Source: JAQVEM01 sp964603595 (GTDB lineage Bacteria > Actinomycetota > Humimicrobiia > Humimicrobiales > Humimicrobiaceae). From it: 64,000 bases of DNA. The stretch spans positions 1 to 64,000 of the forward strand of contig CAZRVN010000005.1 in assembly GCA_964603595.1 (NCBI GenBank). Reading direction: 5' to 3'. The translations under genes and the position numbers were made by a program. Below the pieces are notes generated by a model. That model was not told the origin of the DNA, did not search any database, and was given only the letters and a program-made list of their open reading frames with translations. This document shows positions 1 to 9,073 of this stretch, piece by piece; position 1 is the stretch's first letter, and every line of letters starts with the position of its first letter.

Positions 1-1150
1 TCTCAAGTATCCCATTATTGCGGACTACGGCAAGATGCCCTCCGTCCGGGGTAAAGACTAGAGCAACAAGCCAATCTTTATCTTCCCAGTCAGTGCTAAA
101 CTCCTGATCCAGTGTGTATAGTAGGGTTTTTGATTGGATATCCCAGATAGTAGTTGCTGGGAGGAAACCCAGAACTTGGCCAATTGCTCCCGCGTGGGAA
201 GCGACCGCAAGTAAGCTTCCATCCGGTGAGAAGGCGATATCTTTGACTTCCCCGGGAACGACAAGTTCTGCCAGTTGCTCATAATTATCTACTGCCCACA
301 GGCGAACGAGGTATTTTTTAAAATCTTCTCTCCCCGCTCCGGCCATAATTTTCCCGTCAGGCGAAAAGCGAAAGGCATTTTTAGTGCCTCCTACCATAAC
401 ATCGAGATTCAGCGTGTGGACTATTCTCTCTTCTTCAATATCCCATATATTTACAGTACCAGTTTCATCCCAATGGGTGACCGCTAAAAGGCTGCCAGAA
501 GGGTCATAGTCGATAGCACAGATATAGCCTGGCTTGCCAGTCTCTGGAGCTTCAAGAGCAGCTACCTGCTCCCCACTTTCAGTATCCCATATCCATACTA
601 TGCCATCCCGGTTGCCTGTTGCAACATGTTCTCCGTCAGGAGAGAAGGCGATACGGTTATTATAGCCGCCGTGAAGCTGGTGAAGCTCTGAACCGTCAGT
701 CGTATCTATAAGTACTGCCCCGTAAACTCCAAGACCGACCCCCATTACCGACCCGTCGGGAGAAAAATCTATATCTTCTACAGAGTGCCTGTGAGATGTA
801 TTGGCATCAATAATCCTGCCATCATAGAGCAGGTGTGTGTAAGTAGTAAGATAGGAACCCACGGTTAAAGTTTCCCCATCAGGTGATGCAGCCAGGCAAT
901 TGAGGTTAAAATCAAGGTCTTCATATTCAAATATCCAGAGAAGCTCAGGCTCGCCTTCAATGGCTTCTTCTTCCGGTTCTTCAATAGTTTCCTCTTCCTC
1001 AACTACAGCCTCTTCTTCTGGTTCAGCTTCGGCCGGTTCCTCAACAGGCGACTCCTCTTTAACTTCAGGTTCTGCAGCAGTGCAGGCGGGCGTTAAAGCC
1101 AAAATAAGGGCAAAGACCAAAAAAGGAATAATAAATTTTAGACTTTTCAT
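1..1150 (-). CDS. WD40-repeat lipoprotein, C-terminus cut by window edge
   Basis: An open frame runs from ATG at 1150 past the left edge, about 383 codons without a stop. The N-terminus has a basic start, a hydrophobic stretch and Cys23 in the context LTPAC, so it looks like a lipoprotein signal with an imperfect lipobox. A Pro/Glu-rich linker of about 40 residues follows. The rest carries repeated FSPDG/FTPDG motifs and I-W-D endings typical of WD40 beta-propeller blades. It is probably a surface-anchored propeller used for protein binding; no partner is visible. Upstream AAAGAAAG is a weak ribosome site. The fold is clear, the function is unknown. Confidence 0.85.
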   Translation of the reverse strand, partial: MKSLKFIIPFLVFALILALTPACTAAEPEVKEESPVEEPAEAEPEEEAVVEEEETIEEPEEEAIEGEPELLWIFEYEDLDFNLNCLAASPDGETLTVGSYLTTYTHLLYDGRIIDANTSHRHSVEDIDFSPDGSVMGVGLGVYGAVLIDTTDGSELHQLHGGYNNRIAFSPDGEHVATGNRDGIVWIWDTESGEQVAALEAPETGKPGYICAIDYDPSGSLLAVTHWDETGTVNIWDIEEERIVHTLNLDVMVGGTKNAFRFSPDGKIMAGAGREDFKKYLVRLWAVDNYEQLAELVVPGEVKDIAFSPDGSLLAVASHAGAIGQVLGFLPATTIWDIQSKTLLYTLDQEFSTDWEDKDWLVALVFTPDGGHLAVVRNNGILE

Positions 1151-1783
1151 AATTTTTTCTTTCTTTATTTATATTTTATTATCATTATATATCAATAATA
1201 ATCAGGTTCTTTACAACCATCTATTTCATATATTATTTTATTATTTGTATTATTTTAAATGTTATAAATCCTGGATAAATATTGCCATTTGAATCTTTTT
1301 TAACCCAGAATATAAACATCTACCTTAAATGAAAAATAAACTAACATAATATCTTTGTTCATTGTTTCGACTTAAGATAGACTAATTTTTTAATTAGACT
1401 CTTTATTTAAGGCCATTTAAGAACAGTATTTAAAAATACAATTTATACCAGAACTATGCTTAAAGATGGAAATTTCCTGAATGTTCTAAAGTAAATTTAA
1501 GATCAAAAGGAAAGCTTGATTAAAATACACTACAATGACAGGGCATTTATACTAATCTCATTAAAACCTCTTACAATCAAAGTAGCAGTAAAGACAGCTA
1601 ACATTATATATCCTAATAGTCAAATAAGCGTGAAAATCATACAGGTTTTTAATCTAAGCCTCTTATCACTGCTACTTAACTTATTTGGTTTTTCAAAGAA
1701 CCAAGAATTAATTGCACTGTTTCATTTATGTTTTAAGTATAACATATTGAAAATAATAAGATAATCTATCAGGCAGAGGAACT
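1151..1783. other. Intergenic, no supported gene
   Basis: About 630 very AT-rich bases between the WD40 lipoprotein promoter side and decayed genes. Short open frames exist on the plus strand, but none has a ribosome site or a recognisable sequence. I see no rRNA, tRNA or repeat array here. Confidence 0.5.
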
Positions 1784-1909
1784 TTAATGCAGTTTGGGTT
1801 TTATTTCCTTTAAAATACCTGAAAGTTCATGCAGAGTAGATTGGCTCTGCCATCCGCCCCGAATCACTCTAATTCTGGTTTTAAAAGTTATCAAAGATTT
1901 TTCCAGATT
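1784..1909 (-). pseudogene. Possible C-terminal coding remnant
   Basis: A 41-codon frame ends at a TAA at 1784-1786 and is closed upstream by an in-frame TAA. The peptide is mixed and protein-like (for example RVIRGGWQSQSTLHELSGIL) rather than the low-complexity text usual for AT-rich spacers, but it lacks any start. It lies just downstream of the broken HEPN gene. I do not recognise the family. A hairpin GCAGAG-N8-CTCTGC at 1831-1850 lies inside it. Low confidence; it may be chance. Confidence 0.25.
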
Positions 1910-1917
1910 TTAAATAA

Positions 1918-2355
1918 CTAAAATACCTTATAAATCTTCTTAAGCCAATTGATAGTTATTTCTAAAAATTTCTCTGCTTCTTCAATTAGTTCTTTAGCTT
2001 CTAAACCTGAAATTGCACCTACATAATCATAATCAGTAATACTTCTCTTTGACCTACAGGAATCAAGATAATCTACCAATGTATAATAACTATTTCCCAT
2101 TATTATTTTCATTGCTTAAAATACTGTATAGTGATGACCTTCTCCCTCCGGCTTATATCCCTTACAATAAAGAAGAATTGTGGCTAACTGCAAAACAGCA
2201 TTATAGGCACATGCAAATCTTCTGTCTGAAGAAAGACTTTCTACCTTTGCATCTTTTATATCTCTTCTTACAAGTGCAACTAGATTTTCAATTTCTTTCT
2301 TTGATGTTTTATATTGTCTTAGTCTTCCCTGATTTAATAAGTCCTTTAAGCTCAT
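1918..2355 (-). pseudogene. HEPN-domain protein interrupted by an in-frame stop
   Basis: ATG at 2355 opens a HEPN-like helical protein that stops at TAA 2116-2118. The next codons in the same frame (GCA then ATG at 2112) continue the same domain to 1918. Joined, the protein is about 145 residues, the usual size for small HEPN partners of MNT nucleotidyltransferases. The stop follows HHYTVF, where as I recall relatives read HHYTxFQAL, so CAA to TAA is the likely change. The gene overlaps the end of the upstream MNT gene by 47 bases, as in coupled HEPN/MNT toxin-antitoxin pairs. Expression as one protein is unlikely unless the stop is read through. Confidence 0.75.
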
Positions 2356-2791
2356 CTTTACTTCCTATAATATATATTTTCTTATCTTTTAAAACAGAAT
2401 TTATAAAATGATCTTTTTGTATGGCTTTATTTATAAACTCGTCTAATGAAAAAACTACATAATTAATCTCCCGCATTAGTTCCTTCTTAGGTTTAGAAAG
2501 AATGTTTGATAGTTCTTTTAATGAGATATCACCTAAAACCATTAAATAAATATCACTTAAAAGACTTTCTTCTCCCTTTGCGTAGGAACCATAGATAAAT
2601 ACAATTTTTATCTCTTTTTCTTTAAGATTTTCCTTTAAAGCTTCTGCAATTCCTACACTTTTAAAGAAAATATTTTTTAAATCCTGTGCAATTGGGCATT
2701 TCTTGTTTAACTTATAATAGATTCTATTACCCTGTATTGATCTTTCAATAAGACCTATTCTATTAAGTTTATCCACTTCACGCTGAACGCC
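2309..2791 (-). pseudogene. MNT-type nucleotidyltransferase, 5' truncated
   Basis: The frame encodes the end of a winged-helix DNA-binding segment (VQREVDKLNRIGLIE) followed by a minimal nucleotidyltransferase domain with GSYAKGEE. Homology starts abruptly at 2791, directly after an in-frame TGA, so the first part of the winged helix is missing. Only a GTG at 2776 could start it. In the catalytic GSx10DxD motif the second Asp is Tyr (SDIYLMV; codon TAT), which should abolish metal binding. It is the antitoxin-type partner of the HEPN gene that follows. I infer a dead module, possibly broken by the rearrangement that brought in the unrelated sequence at 2792-3193. Confidence 0.7.
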
Positions 2792-3193
2792 TCATAGCTC
2801 CCTGGGTAATATGACTCCGGCTGACTTTGCCAGGAGCCAGCTTGAAGTGGCAAATAATAAGCCGGATTACTGACATTATAGGTGGACTAGTTTTTGGGGG
2901 ACCCTCAAATGGCTTAGATACTAACTTAAAAACTGGACTAAAGATTGGGGTAAGGACAAGACCGTGACGGTTACCTTGAAAAAATCTATATAATGAATAC
3001 GGATAGCACTGACTTAAGGCAGTTACACATAATATATAAGCTGACATAGGATTTGATATATTTGCCTGTTTCTCAAACTGATATATTTAAGAGTATTTTA
3101 AACTAAATTTATATGCTCTATAAAGAAAAAATATTCAAATATTTTCCCGGTTCGTTATATAGACAGCAAAAAATGATACGAACTAATTCCCTA
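2792..3193. other. Unassigned GC-richer block and spacer
   Basis: The block 2792-3050 is clearly richer in GC than its surroundings and abuts the truncated MNT gene. Both strands have open stretches (minus 2778-3047; plus frames ending in short peptides) but none resembles a protein I know, and no good ribosome site is visible. It may be the relic of an inserted element or a rearrangement. Bases 3050-3193 are AT-rich spacer after malic enzyme. Confidence 0.35.
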
Positions 3194-4417
3194 TCATATT
3201 TTACTGGTAATTTCTTTTGCTTTTTTTTCAATAAATTTAAGGTCGACTTCGCCGCGTGTATTTTTAGTCTCCACTGCAGCTCTTGCCACACTCACTGCAA
3301 CAGCAGGAAGAACTCTTCTGTCAAATGGCTTCGGGATAATGTAATCCTTGCTTAAATCGTTCTCTATTATCCTTGAAATAGCTTTTGCCGCTGCCATCTT
3401 CATTTCCCTGTTTATCTCCAGAGCTTTTGCATCAAGTGCACCCCTCAATATCCCCGGAAATGCAAGCACATTGTTTACCTGATTCGGATAATCACTTCTC
3501 CCCGTAGCGATAATCTTTACCCCGCATCCTGCTGCGAGTTCCGGTTTTATCTCTGGCTCAGGGTTGGCAAGAGCAAATATAACAGGATCTTTTTTCATTC
3601 TTTTTATCATTTTTCCTGACAGTATCCCGGCAGCCGAAACCCCTATAAATATATCAGCATCTTCTAAAGCAACCAAAAGACTCCCCTTAATATTATTTGC
3701 GTTGGTGGACTCTGCCAGTTTCTGTTTGGCACTGTTTAGATTCTCTCTTCCCTTATATATTATTCCATTCCTGTCGCAAACAATAATGTCAGTTACACCG
3801 GCATAAACCAGTAAATTAGCAATAGACGTGCCGGCTGCTCCAGCCCCGCTTATAACTATTTTGACTTCCGCAATATCTTTTTTACATATCTTCAAAGCAT
3901 TAAGCATGCCCGCCAGGGTTACAACAGCTGTACCATGCTGGTCATCATGGAAAATAACCATACCTGTTTCTTTCTTTAACCTGTCTTCAATTTCAAAACA
4001 CCTTGGTGCCTGGATATCCTCAAGATTTATTCCCGCAAATGATGGCTCAAGTAACTTTATTGTATTAACTATAACCTCATTGTCCTGACTGCCTATGCAA
4101 AGCGGAAAAGCCGATACACCGCCAAATTGCTTAAACAGAACACACTTCCCTTCCATTACCGGAAGTGCTGCCTTTGCACCCAAATTTCCAAGCCCCAGAA
4201 CTGCTGAGCCGTCTGATACTACTGCAATCATATTCCCTCTGGAGGTATAAGTATCAAGTTCACTGGGATTAGCAGCAATTGCTCTGCATGGCTCTGCAAC
4301 ACCGGGTGTGTAGGCAAGAGACAGGTCATGCTCATCTTTGGTTTCCACTTTACTTATAATATCAATCTTACCTTTATTTTTCTTATGCATTTCCAGTGCT
4401 TCTTCGTAAATATCCAA
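3194..4417 (-). CDS. NAD(P)-dependent malic enzyme (malate dehydrogenase, decarboxylating)
   Basis: A 407-residue short-form malic enzyme that oxidatively decarboxylates malate to pyruvate in the cytoplasm. Seen: the YTPGVAEP segment with the catalytic Tyr36, the conserved Lys in GNLGAKAALPVMEGK, metal-ligand regions NLEDIQAP and FHDDQHGTA, and the dinucleotide loop GAGAAGTS. It lacks the phosphotransacetylase-like C-terminal domain of MaeB. The start is TTG at 4417, preceded by AGGGG eight bases upstream. It stands alone, divergent from the phosphatase gene. Cofactor preference cannot be read here. Confidence 0.93.
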   Translation of the reverse strand: MDIYEEALEMHKKNKGKIDIISKVETKDEHDLSLAYTPGVAEPCRAIAANPSELDTYTSRGNMIAVVSDGSAVLGLGNLGAKAALPVMEGKCVLFKQFGGVSAFPLCIGSQDNEVIVNTIKLLEPSFAGINLEDIQAPRCFEIEDRLKKETGMVIFHDDQHGTAVVTLAGMLNALKICKKDIAEVKIVISGAGAAGTSIANLLVYAGVTDIIVCDRNGIIYKGRENLNSAKQKLAESTNANNIKGSLLVALEDADIFIGVSAAGILSGKMIKRMKKDPVIFALANPEPEIKPELAAGCGVKIIATGRSDYPNQVNNVLAFPGILRGALDAKALEINREMKMAAAKAISRIIENDLSKDYIIPKPFDRRVLPAVAVSVARAAVETKNTRGEVDLKFIEKKAKEITSKI

Positions 4418-4604
4418 TTGATTTTCCCCTTGCTTTTATTTATCTTTATTAATTTTATCCTGATACTTATTAATACTTTATATTATAATACTAGCTTTTT
4501 TACTCTTTAGCATCATTTTTGATATTAATTCATAGCTATTTTTAAAATAATAAAATACTTGATTTATAACCGGGTTGCAATATCCCTGCTACGGGAAGTA
4601 AAAT

Positions 4605-4633
4605 TTTATTAATGGCAAATAATAACATATAAT
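4605..4633 (+). promoter_or_regulatory. Promoter for phosphatase/kinase operon, probably leaderless
   Basis: TTTATT (4605-4610), a 17-base spacer and a consensus TATAAT (4628-4633) lie so close to the ATG at 4641 that transcription should begin at or just before the start codon. No Shine-Dalgarno sequence precedes that ATG. The same TTTATT-N17-TATAAT arrangement precedes the gene at 53239. Confidence 0.5.
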
Positions 4634-4640
4634 ATCTTAT

Positions 4641-5393
4641 ATGGAATATTTTGCAGAAACAAATATCGGAGAATATAGAGAAAAAAATGAGGATTATTTT
4701 TATGCCAAAGACGGCCTGTTTGTCGTAGCTGACGGCATGGGCGGACACAAGGCCGGCGAAGTTGCAAGCAAGCTTGCCGTAGAAACCTTTACAAAGGATT
4801 TTTACGGCAAGCTTCAGGATGCTACAAAAAATTCTTCCCCTGATAAAAAAAACAAGAATTTGACCCTTAAAAAAATAAACGATTTCCTAACAGAAAGTAT
4901 CAAGGATTCCAATGAAGCAGTATTTAAGAAAGCAGTCTTACAGCCGGAGTACTATGGCATGGGGACTACCCTAACTGGCTGTTATATTTACAGGGATAAA
5001 GCTTATATAACCCATATTGGTGACAGCAGGCTTTATATAAAAAGAGACTATGACTTCAAACTATTAACCTCAGACCACACCATCGTAGGAGAATTACTCA
5101 GAAAAGGGGACATAAGTTATGAAGAGGCCTTTGACCACCCCCAGAGAAATTACCTTACCAACGTTATAGGTGTTGCCAAAGATGCCAAACCCGATTTTTA
5201 TTCATATAAAATCTTACCGGGAGATTTAATTATTTTATGCTCTGATGGTCTCAGCTCCACCTTAAGAGATAAAGATATCTCTAAAATTATTGATAATTAC
5301 AGTAAAACAAGAGATATTGTAAAAAACCTTATAGAAAAAGTTATAGAAAAGGAAGGCATGGACAACGTAACAGTTGTAGCCATAAAAATTTAA
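4641..5393 (+). CDS. prpC: PP2C-family Ser/Thr protein phosphatase
   Basis: A 250-residue PPM phosphatase (Stp/PrpC type) that reverses phosphorylation by the kinase encoded next. Seen: the N-terminal E-N-E-D metal-binding motif near residue 15, VVADGMGGHKAGEVAS, GDSRLY, and the C-terminal CSDGL and MDNVTVVAI motifs, all in family order and at full length. It is followed by the PASTA kinase after only seven bases, the usual pairing in Gram-positive bacteria. Its start lacks a ribosome site and the promoter sits immediately upstream, suggesting leaderless translation. Confidence 0.93.
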   Translation: MEYFAETNIGEYREKNEDYFYAKDGLFVVADGMGGHKAGEVASKLAVETFTKDFYGKLQDATKNSSPDKKNKNLTLKKINDFLTESIKDSNEAVFKKAVLQPEYYGMGTTLTGCYIYRDKAYITHIGDSRLYIKRDYDFKLLTSDHTIVGELLRKGDISYEEAFDHPQRNYLTNVIGVAKDAKPDFYSYKILPGDLIILCSDGLSSTLRDKDISKIIDNYSKTRDIVKNLIEKVIEKEGMDNVTVVAIKI

Positions 5394-5400
5394 AACACAT

Positions 5401-7230
5401 ATGAGCAACAGCCACTTCGAAAAATATAAATTAATATCAAATAGATACAGGGTAATCAAAAAAATCGCTTCCGGGGGAATGGCTGACGTTTTTCTGGGTG
5501 ATGACTTAAAATTAGGCAGGAAAGTAGCAGTAAAAATATTATCTTCCAGCTATGCAAGTGATAAAAATTTTGTAGCAAGATTCAAGAGCGAAGCACAAAT
5601 CCTTGCCAGGTTAAGCCACCCAAATATTGTCCAGGTATACGACTGGGGAAAGTTTAATGGCTTTTATTTCATCTGTATAGAATATGTTGAAGGTAAAAGC
5701 CTTAAAGAGATAATTGAGAGGAAAGGCCCGTTATCACCTGAAACCGCTACTGGCTATGCAATACAAATTTCAAGCGCTCTACTTATGGCTCACGAAAATA
5801 ACCTTATACACCGGGATATTAAACCGCAAAATATATTGATAACCCCCGAGGGTAAAGTAAAAGTTACAGATTTTGGTATAGCAAAATCCCTTATTACCGA
5901 TGTAACAAAGACATTAAATATCTTAGGAACCGCTCATTATATTTCACCCGAGCAGGCAAAAGGAGAAGTTCTGGATCACAGGACTGATATTTATTCGCTT
6001 GGTATAGTAATGTATGAAATGCTTACTGCAGATGTTCCCTTCAGGGGAGGCAGTTCAATTGATATAAGTCTAAAGCACATAAATGAAAAGCCCTTAAGGC
6101 CTTCTGAACTAATAGAGAATATACCTAAAAAACTTGAAAAAATAGTGATGCACTGTCTGGAAAAAGACCCTGCAGGCCGTTATACTACTCTCAGAGAGCT
6201 TATTAGTGACCTTAAGATATATAAAACAGCAAAACCCTTAAGCTTCAGCATAAAAACTAAAAGTTCCGGTAAAACAGGCATCTTTAAGATAAAAATGAAA
6301 TCACCCATCTTTAGCATTATTACAGGTATTTTTATGCTTATATTTTTAGCTTTATCCATAACCTATACTTATAAATATTATAGTTCAGTAAATTCTTCTG
6401 TCTCTATGATATCCGTGCCACCAATCGAAAGTATATCTGCAGAGAAAGCAGATAAGATAATATCAACATATGGATTAAATCTTAAAACAAAAGATGAAAT
6501 TTATAGTTCCGAAATCCCGGAGGGTTACATAATTGAGCAGGACCCTGGTCCGGGTGAAAAAATAGCTCCCGGCAGTGATATTGAAATTATTATAAGTAAA
6601 GGTCCGGAAGCCTCATCTCTCCAGGTCCCCAACCTGATTGGACTTACTCTTGAAGAAGCCCAGGATTTACTTAAAAGTTGTGGGCTTGAGAGAGGCAATC
6701 TTACCAGACAATATTCAGACACTTTTACAGAAGGTCTTATAATAAGGCAGGAACCCGGTTCTGACGAAACTGTTGAAGTAGGAGAAGCTATAAACCTTAC
6801 CTTAAGCAATGGTAAGGAGCTTATTCTTATTCCCAATATTATTGGCGAGGATTTTATCGAAGCTTCAAATTATCTTATATCATTAGGGCTTACTATACAG
6901 AGCAGTAAATCTCCGATAAAAGAAGGCGATGATATAAATGAACCCGGAAAAATCGTAAAAGTAATTCCATCCCCGGGTACTGAAGTTGAAGCAAATAGTG
7001 CTGTAAAACTTTTAATTTCTACAAATGAGTCCTTAATAGAGGTCCCGGACCTCACACAGCTTAGCCTGGAACAGGCAACAGACGTTCTTGCATCTATTGA
7101 CATAAATTATGAAATAAGTTATATGAAAACCGATTATTCAGTTAAACTTAATACTGTTCTGGAGCAGATTCCCGAAGCAGGAACTTATATATCGCCAGAT
7201 TCAAGTATTATTTTATTTGTAGGTAGCTGA
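5401..7230 (+). CDS. PASTA-domain Ser/Thr protein kinase (PrkC/PknB type)
   Basis: A 609-residue membrane kinase that senses peptidoglycan fragments and phosphorylates cell-wall and growth targets. The kinase domain (about 15-280) has the glycine loop IASGGMADVFLG, the VAVK lysine, HRDIKPQN (about 137-144) and DFG. A single membrane segment lies near residues 303-325. Four extracellular PASTA repeats follow, each with a ...VPxxxG/E...L start and a P-x-xGxxV/I core. The gene overlaps no neighbour and is co-transcribed with the PP2C gene. Orthology to PrkC or PknB is by architecture only. Confidence 0.95.
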   Translation: MSNSHFEKYKLISNRYRVIKKIASGGMADVFLGDDLKLGRKVAVKILSSSYASDKNFVARFKSEAQILARLSHPNIVQVYDWGKFNGFYFICIEYVEGKSLKEIIERKGPLSPETATGYAIQISSALLMAHENNLIHRDIKPQNILITPEGKVKVTDFGIAKSLITDVTKTLNILGTAHYISPEQAKGEVLDHRTDIYSLGIVMYEMLTADVPFRGGSSIDISLKHINEKPLRPSELIENIPKKLEKIVMHCLEKDPAGRYTTLRELISDLKIYKTAKPLSFSIKTKSSGKTGIFKIKMKSPIFSIITGIFMLIFLALSITYTYKYYSSVNSSVSMISVPPIESISAEKADKIISTYGLNLKTKDEIYSSEIPEGYIIEQDPGPGEKIAPGSDIEIIISKGPEASSLQVPNLIGLTLEEAQDLLKSCGLERGNLTRQYSDTFTEGLIIRQEPGSDETVEVGEAINLTLSNGKELILIPNIIGEDFIEASNYLISLGLTIQSSKSPIKEGDDINEPGKIVKVIPSPGTEVEANSAVKLLISTNESLIEVPDLTQLSLEQATDVLASIDINYEISYMKTDYSVKLNTVLEQIPEAGTYISPDSSIILFVGS

Positions 7231-7261
7231 GCAGGTAAGCTAAATTAAAGATTTAAATTTT

Positions 7262-8236
7262 TTATTCAGAATTAAAAAACCCAATTGATTCAAACTTTTT
7301 TGCTCTCTCATATTTCAACTGCTTGCCTGGCACTCCTCTGTACTTTGGCAGGGTATTTATAATATATTTTCTCACTATTTTTAACATTCTTTCAGGCGCA
7401 TTCTGCGCACCCCCGAATGGCTCAGGAATAATTTTATCTATCACTTTTAATTTTTTAAGGTCTTTTGACGTCAGTCTCAGTTCTCTCGCAGCTAACTTGG
7501 TGCCGGAGGAGTTCTTCCATAGAATAGCAGCACACCCTTCAGGCGAAATAACTGAATATGTAGAATTTTCAAGCATAGCAACCTCATCCCCAATAGCAAG
7601 TGCAAGCGCTCCGCCACTTCCGCCTTCGCCAATTAAAATTGCTATAACCGGGACCTTAACTTCAAACATCACTGAAATACTTTTTGCAATAGCACCTGCC
7701 TGGCCATCATCCTCGGCTTCAATAGCAGGATATGCTCCCGGGGTGTCTATAAATGTTATTATTGGAAATCCGAATCTATTAGCCAGTTTCATAATCCGCT
7801 GTGACTTCCTGTAACCCTGGGGTATACTCATACCAAAGTTGTATTCCATTCGCTCCTTTATATCCTTACCTTTATTATGGCCTATAACAGCTACTGTCCC
7901 GCCACTAATTTTACCCAGCCCTGCTATGATTGACTTATCCTCTCCACCAAGTCTATCACCGCAGAGACTAACAAAATCTTCAAATACACCATCTATATAA
8001 TCCCTGCACTGTGGTCGTTTTTCATTTCTGGAAAGTTCAACAATCTTCCACACCTTTTTAGCATCCCTCTCAACCCTTTTATAGCTTTCAACCTTTTGCG
8101 CCAGGTCCCGTTCAGCATCCTTAAAGTGTATTCCGGTAAAGAAAGGAATTTTCTTTAACTTTTCAAGCTTGGAAAGTGCCTGTAAAATTTCTTTAAGATA
8201 GCTCTTTGGAATTTCTTCCAGTTCTTTTAAATCCAT
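7262..8236 (-). CDS. accA: Acetyl-CoA carboxylase carboxyltransferase alpha subunit
   Basis: A 324-residue AccA, which with AccD moves the carboxyl group from carboxybiotin to acetyl-CoA to give malonyl-CoA. Seen: the crotonase-fold core with FIDTPGAYPAIEAE, GEGGSGGALALA and SPEGCAAILWK, and an N-terminal helical region beginning MDLKELEEIPKSY. It is the last gene of the fabZ-fabD-fabG-fabF-accD-accA run, 27 bases after accD. Full length for the family. Confidence 0.96.
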   Translation of the reverse strand: MDLKELEEIPKSYLKEILQALSKLEKLKKIPFFTGIHFKDAERDLAQKVESYKRVERDAKKVWKIVELSRNEKRPQCRDYIDGVFEDFVSLCGDRLGGEDKSIIAGLGKISGGTVAVIGHNKGKDIKERMEYNFGMSIPQGYRKSQRIMKLANRFGFPIITFIDTPGAYPAIEAEDDGQAGAIAKSISVMFEVKVPVIAILIGEGGSGGALALAIGDEVAMLENSTYSVISPEGCAAILWKNSSGTKLAARELRLTSKDLKKLKVIDKIIPEPFGGAQNAPERMLKIVRKYIINTLPKYRGVPGKQLKYERAKKFESIGFFNSE

Positions 8237-8263
8237 AATATCACTTACTTATTACATAAAATT

Positions 8264-9073
8264 TTATTTAAACAATCTTAATATATCAGCCAGCGCATGC
8301 TTTAAATCACTTCTATTTACAATCATGTCCACCTGGCCGTTTTTTAAGTTTCTCTCTGATGAACCAAAATCAACAGGCGGGTTTTTCTTTATGGTCTGTT
8401 TTATAACTCTTGGACCTGCAAAGCAAAAAAGTGAATTTGGCTCTGCTATTATAATATCTGCAATAGTGGCAAAACTGGCACTTACACCTCCTGAAGTGGG
8501 ATTTGTAATTACGGAAATGTAAGGATTCTTATTCTCTTTAACCCTATTAATGCTGGATACTGTTTTTGCCATCTGCATAAGCGAAACCACACCTTCCTGC
8601 ATCCTTGCACCCCCGGAGGTACAGAATATTATAAGAGGAATATTTTTCTCAATACTGTGATTGGCTAATATCTTTATTTTTTCACCTACCACACTTCCCA
8701 TGCTTCCCCCCATAAATCTGAAATCCATAACGCCAAGGGCTACATCATTTCCCTCAATCTTTCCTTCACCTACTATAATTGCCTCATCCATGCCTGTTTT
8801 AAGTCTGGCTTCTTTCAGTCTTGTGCTGTATGCCTTAACATCATAAAAACCCAGAAAATCATCTGAATTTATATTTTTACCCAGCTCAATAAAACTATTA
8901 TCATCTGTGGTAATCTGAAGCCTGTCTCTTGCATTTATTTTGTGATGATAATTGCAATAGGGACAAACCCTTAAATTTAATATAAAAATTTCACTATCAA
9001 TATCCTTATTGCAATTTTCACATTTAAACTTTTCCATAATTTTATCCAGTTGCTTTCCTGCCTGCTTTTTCAC
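8264..9073 (-). CDS. accD: Acetyl-CoA carboxylase carboxyltransferase beta subunit
   Basis: A 269-residue AccD, the zinc-containing partner of AccA. The N-terminal four-cysteine zinc ribbon is intact (Cys18, Cys21, Cys37, Cys40). The carboxyltransferase core has SGGARMQEG and TNPTSGGVSASFA. Its ATG overlaps the last bases of fabF (ATGA-type overlap at 9070-9073), so translation is probably coupled. It ends slightly earlier than E. coli AccD, within the normal range. Confidence 0.96.
   Translation of the reverse strand: MKKQAGKQLDKIMEKFKCENCNKDIDSEIFILNLRVCPYCNYHHKINARDRLQITTDDNSFIELGKNINSDDFLGFYDVKAYSTRLKEARLKTGMDEAIIVGEGKIEGNDVALGVMDFRFMGGSMGSVVGEKIKILANHSIEKNIPLIIFCTSGGARMQEGVVSLMQMAKTVSSINRVKENKNPYISVITNPTSGGVSASFATIADIIIAEPNSLFCFAGPRVIKQTIKKNPPVDFGSSERNLKNGQVDMIVNRSDLKHALADILRLFK

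Noticed and set aside
1516..1764. 82-codon plus-strand open frame
   Set aside because: TTG start with only a weak GGAAAG-like sequence before it and low-complexity hydrophobic text expected from AT-rich spacer.
2778..3047. 89-codon minus-strand open frame in the GC-richer block
   Set aside because: It spans the junction with the truncated MNT gene, has no ribosome site, and its text resembles no protein I know. Treated as unassigned sequence.
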